From Bacteroidales bacterium (GTDB taxonomy: Bacteria > Bacteroidota > Bacteroidia > Bacteroidales > VadinHA17), in contig JABUEV010000195.1 in NCBI GenBank assembly GCA_013314865.1, forward strand, positions 1-5,353: a DNA stretch of 5,353 nucleotides. Reading direction: 5' to 3'. The position numbers and the translations under genes were made by a program. The notes under the pieces were generated by a model. It had not been told where the DNA came from and made no database searches. It saw nothing but the letters and a program-made list of their open reading frames with translations. Positions within the stretch are counted from its first letter, which is position 1. Each line of letters begins with the position of its first letter. Positions 1 to 5,353 of the stretch are shown in pieces.

Positions 1-794
1 CTTCTGTGGAAGAGAGAATTCAAAAAATCATTTATGCAGGCTGTGACCAGTTCGGAGGTGAAATGGTTCCTGAACCTCTGGTAACGCTTGTAAAAGAGGG
101 AAAAATAAGTGAGAGCAGACTGGACAGTTCAGTTGTAAGAATCCTGAGGGCTAAGTTTCAGATGGGTTTGTTCGATAATCCGTTTGTTGATGTCAATAAA
201 TCTGAAGAGATTATCGGAAATGCCGGATTTATGAAAGCAGGGGAGGAGGCCCAGAGAAAATCCATTGTGCTTCTGAAAAATGAGGATCTTTCTTCAGGTA
301 AAGCTCTTCCGTTATCAACAGGTATTAAAATATTTACAAAAAACATTGATCCGGAAAAGGTGTCAAAATATGCCACAGTGGTAAAGAATCCCCGTGAAGC
401 AGATTTTGCAATTATCAGGCTCAGGGCTCCTTCGCGTCACATTAAAGGCACAGGGATATTGGGAAGACTTTTCAGCTCGGGGGATCTTGACTTTGAGGAA
501 AAGGAACTTAAAAAAATTCTCAGGTTGTTGAATTCAGTTCCTGCAATTGTGGACATTTACCTTGACCGTCCGGCTGTAATACCGGAAATAACAGCCGCAT
601 CCAAAGGCCTGCTGGCAAATTTCGGGGCAAATGATGAAGCATTGCTGGATGTTATCTTCGGGAAAACAAATCCAACCGCCAGGCTTCCGTTTGAACTGCC
701 TTCCTCTATGGAGGCAGTGAGAAAACAAAAGGAGGATGTCCCGTATGACTCTGAAAATCCGCTTTTCCCGTTCGGCTTCGGCCTTGAATATTGA
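1..794 (+). CDS. Glycoside hydrolase family 3 protein, C-terminal part (5' end outside window)
   Basis: About 264 residues are visible; the frame is open to the left edge, so the gene starts outside. The GTG at position 6 is an internal valine codon, not a start. The first ~60 residues are the end of the GH3 TIM-barrel domain: an AGCDQFGGE stretch followed by RLDSSVVRILRAKFQMGLF, the usual helix pair closing that domain. The (alpha/beta) sandwich GH3 C domain then begins with RKSIVLLKNED (about residue 83) and ends in PLFPFGFGLEY, the family's normal C-terminal signature, so the 3' end is intact. The catalytic nucleophile Asp lies upstream of the visible part. Family members release terminal beta-linked sugars (glucose, xylose or N-acetylglucosamine) from oligosaccharides; the substrate cannot be decided from this fragment. 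The gene precedes serA on the same strand by 33 bases, which may be read-through rather than functional linkage. Family call firm, specificity unknown. Confidence 0.9.
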   Translation, partial: SVEERIQKIIYAGCDQFGGEMVPEPLVTLVKEGKISESRLDSSVVRILRAKFQMGLFDNPFVDVNKSEEIIGNAGFMKAGEEAQRKSIVLLKNEDLSSGKALPLSTGIKIFTKNIDPEKVSKYATVVKNPREADFAIIRLRAPSRHIKGTGILGRLFSSGDLDFEEKELKKILRLLNSVPAIVDIYLDRPAVIPEITAASKGLLANFGANDEALLDVIFGKTNPTARLPFELPSSMEAVRKQKEDVPYDSENPLFPFGFGLEY

Positions 795-827
795 AATTAT
801 TATATATAAAGATTTTGTTTTTAAACT
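795..827 (+). other. A/T-rich spacer fixing the serA start; no Shine-Dalgarno
   Basis: This 33-base spacer between the GH3 stop and the serA ATG is almost entirely A and T. An in-frame TAA at 822-824 lies two codons before the ATG at 828, so SerA cannot begin further upstream. There is no GGAGG-like sequence, as is common in Bacteroidota. I looked for the Bacteroidota -7 element TAnnTTTG and found only the imperfect AGATTTTG at 810-817, so no promoter is claimed. No hairpin that would end the GH3 transcript is visible. Confidence 0.5.
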
Positions 828-2057
828 ATGAAAAGGTATTCCCTTGACAAGAGAAAAATAAAGATTGCTCTTCTTGAAGGCATACATAAAAGCGCAGTTG
901 AATATTTTCTTGCGAACGGCTATTCAAATATCGAAACATTTTCAGGGTCTCCCTCCGAGAAGGAATTAGCCGCATTGATAAAAAACGTCAACATAATCGG
1001 TATCCGGTCACGGACACAACTGACGGCAGAAATGCTTAAAATGGCAGAAAAACTGTTTGTAATCGGCTGTTTTTCGATTGGCACAAACCAGGTTGACGGA
1101 CATGCCGCAAAAATGCTTGGGATACCGGTTTTTAACGCCCCTTTTTCAAATACAAGATCAGTTGCCGAACTTGTAATTGCCGAATGTATTCTGTTAATGA
1201 GGAATATCCCTGCAAAAAACGCAGCTGCTCACAAAGGGAAATGGGATAAATCTGCAAGCAATTCTTATGAAATAAGGGGAAAAAATCTCGGCATAGTAGG
1301 TTACGGCCATATCGGCTCCCAGGTTTCTATACTGGCAGAAGCGCTTGGAATGAATGTATACTATTACGACATCGTCAAGAAACTCAGTCTTGGAAAAGCG
1401 GTCGCATGCAACTCTCTTGAGGAATTGCTGTCTGTTTCGCATGTTGTTACTCTTCATGTCCCCGAGACACCGTTAACAAGAAATATGATAGGCGAACGTG
1501 AGATCGGTCTGATGAGGCAGGGAGCCTGTCTTTTAAATGCATCGAGGGGTTCGGTAGTGAATATCAATGCACTCTCAAAAGCAATTGCATCAGGTCATAT
1601 CCGCGGCGCTGCCATTGATGTCTTCCCCGAAGAACCCGCTTCTAACAGCGACCCTTTTATTTCCGAACTTCAGCAGTATGATAATGTGCTCCTTTCACCC
1701 CACGTGGGAGGCAGTACAATCGAAGCTCAGGAAAACATCGGAACTGAAGTGGCAGAAAAGCTTGTCAGATACAGTGATACCGGTTCCACTATCGGAGCTA
1801 CAAATTTCGTTCAGATTTCTCTTCAGCCAAATGTGAATGCACAGAGATTCCTTCATATTCATAAAAATGAGCCGGGACTGCTTAAAGAGATTAACTATGT
1901 CTTCACATCACGAGGAATAAACATAGCTGCAGAATATCTTCAGACTGACCCGGATATTGGCTATGTTATCATTGATACTGACAGCGATCTTGACAGCAGT
2001 ATAATGAAAGAGCTTAAATGCATACCGGGAACCATAAGAGCAAGAATGCTGTACTAG
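828..2057 (+). CDS. serA: D-3-phosphoglycerate dehydrogenase, E. coli-type with ACT domain
   Basis: A 409-residue cytoplasmic enzyme that oxidises 3-phosphoglycerate to 3-phosphohydroxypyruvate with NAD+, the first committed step of serine synthesis. The protein aligns almost without gaps to E. coli SerA (410 residues, compared from memory). The substrate domain has RSRTQLT (60-66) and FNAPFSNTRSVAELVI (102-117). The nucleotide-binding domain has GIVGYGHIGSQ (155-165). The catalytic residues Arg240 (NASRGSVV), Glu269 (FPEEPASNSDP) and His292 (SPHVGGST) sit at the same numbers as in E. coli, and Trp139 is kept. The C-terminal ACT domain (about 340-409) keeps the serine-contact residues His345, Asn347 and Asn365, so feedback inhibition by serine is expected. 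One difference: the Gly336-Gly337 hinge of E. coli reads Asn337-Ala338 here, after a one-residue insertion. The start at 828 is fixed by the in-frame stop just upstream. The gene faces the minus-strand sulfur genes. Confidence 0.97.
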   Translation: MKRYSLDKRKIKIALLEGIHKSAVEYFLANGYSNIETFSGSPSEKELAALIKNVNIIGIRSRTQLTAEMLKMAEKLFVIGCFSIGTNQVDGHAAKMLGIPVFNAPFSNTRSVAELVIAECILLMRNIPAKNAAAHKGKWDKSASNSYEIRGKNLGIVGYGHIGSQVSILAEALGMNVYYYDIVKKLSLGKAVACNSLEELLSVSHVVTLHVPETPLTRNMIGEREIGLMRQGACLLNASRGSVVNINALSKAIASGHIRGAAIDVFPEEPASNSDPFISELQQYDNVLLSPHVGGSTIEAQENIGTEVAEKLVRYSDTGSTIGATNFVQISLQPNVNAQRFLHIHKNEPGLLKEINYVFTSRGINIAAEYLQTDPDIGYVIIDTDSDLDSSIMKELKCIPGTIRARMLY

Positions 2058-2069
2058 GTTGAAATACTC

Positions 2070-2091
2070 ACCGGGAAAAGATTCTGCCGGT
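2070..2091. terminator. Weak hairpin at the convergent gene junction
   Basis: ACCGG (2070-2074) and CCGGT (2087-2091) form a 5-bp stem with a 12-base loop in the 33-base junction between the serA stop (2057) and the stop of the minus-strand membrane-protein gene (2091-2093). Because both gene ends meet here, it could end transcription from either side. No T-run follows the stem on either strand, so it is not a canonical intrinsic terminator and may be chance. Confidence 0.3.
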
Positions 2092-2939
2092 TACTTGTGC
2101 TCCTTCAGAATATTCTGAGGCCTGAATCTATTAAATGCAAGATTGTCAATATTCTCAAAAGTGTCATCCGGTTGTTCAGCTATGCTGATGTTCCTGCAAA
2201 TGCCTCCGAAAAGTATCTTTATGGCGTTTACCATGCTCTGCCTTATAGGATTATATATCCAGCCAAATTCCTCAGGACCTTTCTCAAGAGAACTCTCTGT
2301 AGTTACGCGATAATTTTCCTTAATGGTTTCTGCGTACTTTGCAAGATCATCACTTGTCATCCATCTTTTTTCTGCAAGCGGATTCTGGCTCCTGAATTCA
2401 AATATTTCAAAGAATCCCCATTCAAGTTTCCTGTTTCCGAATGAAAGGAATTTCGGATTAATATTTGCCACAATAAGTTCATCATTTTCAGGAATATATT
2501 TGAATCGCAACTCTTTAATGTCAAGTCCGTATTTTGCTGTGAGCGAAACATTCAGGCTTCCAAAATATTTCAAGGTTCTGTTGTCAATCTTTTCTTCCTT
2601 ATTTACAGACCTGGTAAATTTTGTATCAATCTCGAAAAGGTTCAGTTCCAGGATGTTTTTAATCTGAGTTATCTGAAACTGCCTGTCTTTCAGGTATGAA
2701 TTCTCTTCAGCCAGCTTTTCATTGCGGGTTTTCAGGAGTTCGTTTTCGCTTTTCAGTTCGTCAACTGTTCCCTGGAACTGTACAACCTGAACGTTTAGCC
2801 TTATAAGCTGTTGGATACCGAAGACAACGAGTCCTGCTATCAGCGCCGCGATGCCCCATAAAATCAGTTTGTTAAACAAAAGAACAAGGGCTATTGCCAC
2901 GAGGATAATAAAAATCAGATTCCTTTTAAGAGCATTCAT
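2091..2939 (-). CDS. Unrecognised membrane-anchored coiled-coil protein
   Basis: 282 residues from the ATG at 2939, which lies 4 bases after the stop of the UPF0280 gene. An in-frame GTG at 2975 would add 12 residues and overlap that gene, but the ATG is the better start. Residues about 8-22 and 25-42 form two closely spaced hydrophobic segments, a likely helical hairpin in the inner membrane preceded by a short basic N-terminus. Residues about 52-90 are a charged heptad-like coiled coil (VDELKSENELLKTRNEKLAEEN). The rest (about 90-282) is soluble, with aromatic and charged patches such as LEWGFFEIFEF. The segment around YFGSLNVSLTAKYGLDIKELRF faintly recalls DUF4230-type membrane proteins, but I would not assign that family. 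It is the last gene of the tight minus-strand cluster and is probably co-transcribed with it. Function unknown; a sulfur-related role is suggested only by position. Confidence 0.85.
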   Translation of the reverse strand: MNALKRNLIFIILVAIALVLLFNKLILWGIAALIAGLVVFGIQQLIRLNVQVVQFQGTVDELKSENELLKTRNEKLAEENSYLKDRQFQITQIKNILELNLFEIDTKFTRSVNKEEKIDNRTLKYFGSLNVSLTAKYGLDIKELRFKYIPENDELIVANINPKFLSFGNRKLEWGFFEIFEFRSQNPLAEKRWMTSDDLAKYAETIKENYRVTTESSLEKGPEEFGWIYNPIRQSMVNAIKILFGGICRNISIAEQPDDTFENIDNLAFNRFRPQNILKEHK

Positions 2940-2943
2940 GTTC

Positions 2944-3690
2944 TTATTCTTTAAAAACAAATTCAATATTTCCACCCAAGGCTACCTTATCTTCTTTGAT
3001 AATTACCACGGATTTTATCTCCGGGACCTTAAGAGCCATTTGAGATGTTTCTTCCAGGTTTCCTTCACTTTTTACCATATTGCAGAATGCAGTGGCATAG
3101 GCATCGGCTAATGCTCCTGAACTGCATGCTATAGCGCAGGCATCTGCTGTGCCGAAACTAAAGGAATGGCCTATTGTTCCGGAAGAACAGCACACCGACA
3201 GGGGTGTTTCTTCAGGTTTGACTGACAGACCAATCTTATCTGACAAGGGAGATTTCCCGGCATAAACATAGATTGTCGCAGGGGAGGCGAGTTGAAGGAA
3301 AATATCACCTCCGTTTTCAACAACAACCTCTTTGTAACCAAATTCTGCGGAGATGTCTGTGCAGATACGCTCAGCAATTGCACCGGCTACAGCACTCATC
3401 GGACCTGTTCCTGCCATGCCTGAAGCAGTGTACATTTCTTTTACAAGCAAGGGCAATCCGGATGGTAACGCCAACGGATTGAGGGAAACCAGGAAATCAG
3501 GATACTGGTTTATATGATTCTCAAGAATATCCCTGTAGTACCTGACTCTTTCATTTAAAAACTTTTTGGTTTTGCCAGGGTCTCCGCCGGAATCAAAAGC
3601 TACCCAGAGGTCTGTTTCAAGATAGGCATACCTGATACTCTTCCATCGTGAATTGCCCATTGTCTCCCGATAGAAGCGGGGTTCATACAT
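2944..3690 (-). CDS. UPF0280 / COG2122 ApbE-like protein, homocysteine/sulfur-assimilation associated
   Basis: 248 residues from the ATG at 3690, 7 bases after the ferredoxin stop. A TTG at 3711 would add 7 residues and overlap that gene, but starting at MYEPRFYRE fits the family N-terminus. Family motifs are in order: GTGPMSAVAGAIAE (95-107), EVVVENGGDIFL (121-132), YAGKSPLSDKIGL (143-155), SSGTIGHSFSFGTADA (169-184) and ALADAYATAFCN (193-204). The fold is related to the ApbE flavin transferase family, and the NGGDI loop is shared, but flavin transfer has not been established for UPF0280. In Methanosarcina a COG2122 protein has been linked to homocysteine synthesis together with COG1900 and NIL-Fer proteins, which are its neighbours here. 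It is cysteine-rich (110, 167, 168, 185, 189, 203), and residue 168 is Cys where I recall Thr in most relatives (CTSSGT). No signal peptide or membrane segment is seen. Confidence 0.9.
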   Translation of the reverse strand: MYEPRFYRETMGNSRWKSIRYAYLETDLWVAFDSGGDPGKTKKFLNERVRYYRDILENHINQYPDFLVSLNPLALPSGLPLLVKEMYTASGMAGTGPMSAVAGAIAERICTDISAEFGYKEVVVENGGDIFLQLASPATIYVYAGKSPLSDKIGLSVKPEETPLSVCCSSGTIGHSFSFGTADACAIACSSGALADAYATAFCNMVKSEGNLEETSQMALKVPEIKSVVIIKEDKVALGGNIEFVFKE

Positions 3691-3697
3691 GTATTTG

Positions 3698-4108
3698 TCA
3701 GCTGATATCAATTGTGAAAAGACTAAGCGGGCATGACTTAAGGCATAACTCGCAAATCACGCATTTTTCAGGATCAAATGACAACTCTGCTGTCGAAGGA
3801 TTCATAGTGAGGGCACCTGCAAAACAGACTGCAGAACAGGCGCCGCAGTGTATGCATTTTTCTTTCAGGTAACTTATTTTCCTGTCGATGGGCTCGCATT
3901 CAACATTATTCTGGCGGATATACTCCATCCCTTCCTTCAGGACTTTTGCAGGTGCAGTCATCTCCATAACAAGGTGTCCAATTTTGCCCGGAGATACATC
4001 TGCCCTGATAATGTTAACCATTATATCAAATTTCTTGATAAGATTATATGTGATAGGTTCTCCTGTTGCTTCAGGAGAAAAAGTTAAAACAAATCTTCTG
4101 CTTTTCAT
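3698..4108 (-). CDS. NIL-domain 2[4Fe-4S] ferredoxin (NIL-Fer), homocysteine biosynthesis
   Basis: 136 residues, a complete two-domain cytoplasmic protein. Residues about 3-75 are a NIL domain, a small ferredoxin-like fold also found on methionine importers, with the PITYNLIKKFDIMVNIIRADV core; the namesake Asn-Ile-Leu reads Asn-Ile-Ile (32-34). Residues 80-136 carry two CxxCxxCxxxC motifs: Cys85, 88, 91, 95 and Cys116, 119, 122, 126, enough for two [4Fe-4S] clusters with the usual crossed ligation. Proline follows Cys126, but Phe replaces the common proline after Cys95. Cys71 lies outside the cluster motifs. In Methanosarcina the NIL-Fer partner of COG1900 is needed for making homocysteine from aspartate semialdehyde and sulfide, presumably as the electron donor. 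The ATG at 4108 is used. A 133-base gap separates it from COG1900 upstream, and the UPF0280 gene follows after 7 bases. Confidence 0.93.
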   Translation of the reverse strand: MKSRRFVLTFSPEATGEPITYNLIKKFDIMVNIIRADVSPGKIGHLVMEMTAPAKVLKEGMEYIRQNNVECEPIDRKISYLKEKCIHCGACSAVCFAGALTMNPSTAELSFDPEKCVICELCLKSCPLSLFTIDIS

Positions 4109-4241
4109 TTCCGTTAATTTAAATTCATAAAATCACAACCTTTTTATTAACCGGAATTAAAGCCCGGCAGTTCTTTTCATGCATGTTTGTGATTTTTAAA
4201 TATATTGAAATTTTATCATCCCTGTTTTCCAATAAATTTTC
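4109..4241 (-). promoter_or_regulatory. Leader/intergenic region between COG1900 and NIL-Fer genes
   Basis: A 133-base A/T-rich gap inside an otherwise tightly packed minus-strand cluster. It holds a 10-bp inverted repeat (given separately), a short CCGG/CCGG hairpin between the arms (4151-4154 with 4164-4167) and the 8-bp palindrome CATGCATG (4178-4185). I could not find a convincing Bacteroidota promoter: TATATTTA (4200-4207, read on the minus strand) is one base off TAnnTTTG, but no TTG sits at the right distance. No Shine-Dalgarno precedes the NIL-Fer ATG. It may carry a second promoter, a structured leader or a processing site. Confidence 0.4.
4129..4196. repeat. 10-bp perfect inverted repeat with 48-base spacer
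   Basis: AAAATCACAA at 4129-4138 is exactly the reverse complement of TTGTGATTTT at 4187-4196. In minus-strand RNA the arms would close a stem enclosing a smaller GC hairpin, ending about 20 bases before the NIL-Fer start codon. The base match is seen directly; any folding or protein binding is inference. Confidence 0.6.
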
Positions 4242-5353
4242 TCAGATTCTTATTTCAAGCTTGTTTAATCCTTTCGTTTTTGGAAACAAAGCCACAGGTT
4301 CAGTGATAAGGAAACGTGATTCAGATATTTCCTTTTTAAGGATCGAAGCAATTTCTCTTGCAACTTTAAGGCTTGACAGAGAAGCAGTCCGGATTTTTTT
4401 CCCGTTGAAAGTCATTTCTCCCGAGAAAAGTGTCTGGTAATCCACTCTTCCAAGTATTTCGAAATTGCCTGAGCCATAATCTACAATGTTAGTTTCGATC
4501 TGGCTGTTGCGGATAGCTACTCTTGCGGCCATTTCTTCATCGATTACCGGAATAGGTATTCCGATTCCGATAAAGATGGAGACGCCATATTTTTCAAAAT
4601 AGGCTGCTTTAATGAACCGGGTATCCATTTTTTTTGCATCCCCTATCAGGGCAAGTGTTGCGGCATTTCCAACCGGAATTCCGTGTTCGTTCAGAGGTTT
4701 GCCGGTATTGAACTGGGTGCCGTTCCATGCTACATACCCTGTCGTACCTCCGAGAAATATTCTTGTTCCGATACCAATGGTGCGTAACTCAGGATCATTT
4801 AGAAGCGGACTCAGTTCTCCGGAAGTCGAGAAATTTGCATTGCCGAAAGCGGGAAGAAGTGTTCCCATGTATGTGAACTTTATTTTTGAAGTGCTGTTCA
4901 CAGCAACGTTGTAATTCTGATAGGCGTTGCGGGGATTGAACATTATAAACTCATTTATTGAGTTCTTGTTTATCAATGTTCTTATTTCAGTTCTTGGATA
5001 GCAGTCGGTGCCTTTTGCTGTTGCCTGCAGGAGAACATCTTTCCCGGCAATAAGATCCTCAATCACATGTGCTCCGCCATACTGGTCATGAGGCATCGCA
5101 GTCTCAGTCGCCCCAATATAGGCATCAACTGCAGCTATTCCACCGTAAGCCGGAACATTGTTGAGGGTCAGGCGTTCCATGCGCATAGGCGGGGTGGTGT
5201 GACCAAAGTTGATAAAAGCTCCGGAGTAGCACATGGGGCCAAAAGTGGCGGTGGTAACCACATCAACCTTACTGGCTATTTCGGAAGCAGACATCTTCCT
5301 TCCCATGGCTGAAACTTCTTCAGCTGTCAGCACAACGGCCTTACCGCTGCGGA
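4242..5353 (-). CDS. COG1900 / DUF39 (HcyBio) homocysteine-synthesis sulfur-incorporation protein, N-terminus outside window
   Basis: About 369 residues are visible. The frame runs to the right edge, reading ...RSGKAVVLTAEEV, which matches the inside of the family N-terminus, so about 10-20 residues are missing. The GTG at 5333 is an internal codon. Family motifs are plain: VDVVTTATFGPMCYSGAFINFGH, PAYGGIAAVDAYIGAT, QYGGAHVIEDLIAGK, GTDCYPRTE, FNPRNAYQNYNVAVNS, TYMGTLLP, LSPLLNDPELRTIGIGTRIFLGG and GIGIPIPVI. In methanogens this family, with NIL-Fer, makes homocysteine from aspartate semialdehyde using sulfide through protein persulfides. The only two cysteines visible (codons 5229-5231 and 5001-5003) lie 76 residues apart in the GPMC and GTDC motifs and match the two cysteines reported as important in the Methanosarcina protein. 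The C-terminus ends right after the DUF39 core, without the CBS-domain pair of many archaeal members. It is the first gene of the visible minus-strand cluster. Confidence 0.95.
   Translation of the reverse strand, partial: RSGKAVVLTAEEVSAMGRKMSASEIASKVDVVTTATFGPMCYSGAFINFGHTTPPMRMERLTLNNVPAYGGIAAVDAYIGATETAMPHDQYGGAHVIEDLIAGKDVLLQATAKGTDCYPRTEIRTLINKNSINEFIMFNPRNAYQNYNVAVNSTSKIKFTYMGTLLPAFGNANFSTSGELSPLLNDPELRTIGIGTRIFLGGTTGYVAWNGTQFNTGKPLNEHGIPVGNAATLALIGDAKKMDTRFIKAAYFEKYGVSIFIGIGIPIPVIDEEMAARVAIRNSQIETNIVDYGSGNFEILGRVDYQTLFSGEMTFNGKKIRTASLSSLKVAREIASILKKEISESRFLITEPVALFPKTKGLNKLEIRI

Noticed and set aside
6..8. GTG as start of the GH3 gene
   Set aside because: The frame is open to the left edge and the product lacks most of the GH3 catalytic domain, so this is the tail of a longer gene rather than a short complete one.
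534..887. 117-codon minus-strand ORF across the GH3/serA junction
   Set aside because: It is antisense to two clear protein families, and its product has no recognisable motif. It is a shadow frame.
2973..2975. GTG start for the membrane protein
   Set aside because: It overlaps the end of the UPF0280 gene. The ATG at 2939 sits 4 bases after that gene's stop and places the basic residues directly before the first membrane helix.
3709..3711. TTG start for the UPF0280 protein
   Set aside because: It lies inside the ferredoxin gene. The ATG at 3690 matches the family N-terminus and the operon spacing.
3848..4130. Two overlapping plus-strand ORFs opposite the ferredoxin gene
   Set aside because: They are antisense to an unmistakable 2[4Fe-4S] protein and have no motifs of their own.
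4109..4241. SAM-II or other SAM riboswitch ahead of the ferredoxin gene
   Set aside because: The AAAAAGG near the hairpin recalls the SAM-II tail, but the loop and stem sequences do not fit the class. The only clear stem is the 10-bp repeat.
4183..4914. Plus-strand ORFs opposite the COG1900 gene
   Set aside because: The minus strand carries an uninterrupted, highly conserved family here, so these are shadow frames.

Overview
The window holds six protein-coding genes and reads as chromosome from an anaerobic, probably Bacteroidota-like bacterium. That assignment is an inference. It rests on moderately A+T-rich DNA, A/T-rich start regions without clear Shine-Dalgarno sequences, a GH3 glycosidase of the type common in that phylum, and a sulfur-assimilation gene set found in anaerobes. 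There are no tRNA or rRNA genes, insertion sequences, CRISPR arrays or phage genes that I can see.

Left part, plus strand: the 3' end of a family 3 glycoside hydrolase gene (cut by the window edge, ends at 794), a 33-base spacer, then a complete serA (828-2057). SerA is a 409-residue D-3-phosphoglycerate dehydrogenase of the E. coli type, with its catalytic triad and its serine-sensing ACT domain. A short convergent junction (2058-2090) with a weak hairpin separates it from the minus-strand genes.

Right part, minus strand, transcribed from right to left: a COG1900/DUF39 (HcyBio) protein cut at its N-terminus by the right edge (4242-5353); a 133-base gap with a perfect 10-bp inverted repeat; a NIL-domain 2[4Fe-4S] ferredoxin (3698-4108); a UPF0280/COG2122 ApbE-like protein (2944-3690); and an unrecognised membrane-anchored coiled-coil protein (2091-2939). 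The last three are separated by only 7 and 4 bases and are very likely co-transcribed.

COG1900, NIL-Fer and COG2122 are the three families linked in methanogens to direct homocysteine synthesis from aspartate semialdehyde and sulfide (persulfide chemistry), which bypasses O-acetyl- or O-succinylhomoserine. The window therefore appears to hold a bacterial version of that route, with one extra membrane protein of unknown role attached. The neighbouring serA makes serine, which could meet homocysteine in cystathionine and cysteine formation. That link is inferred from position and chemistry only.
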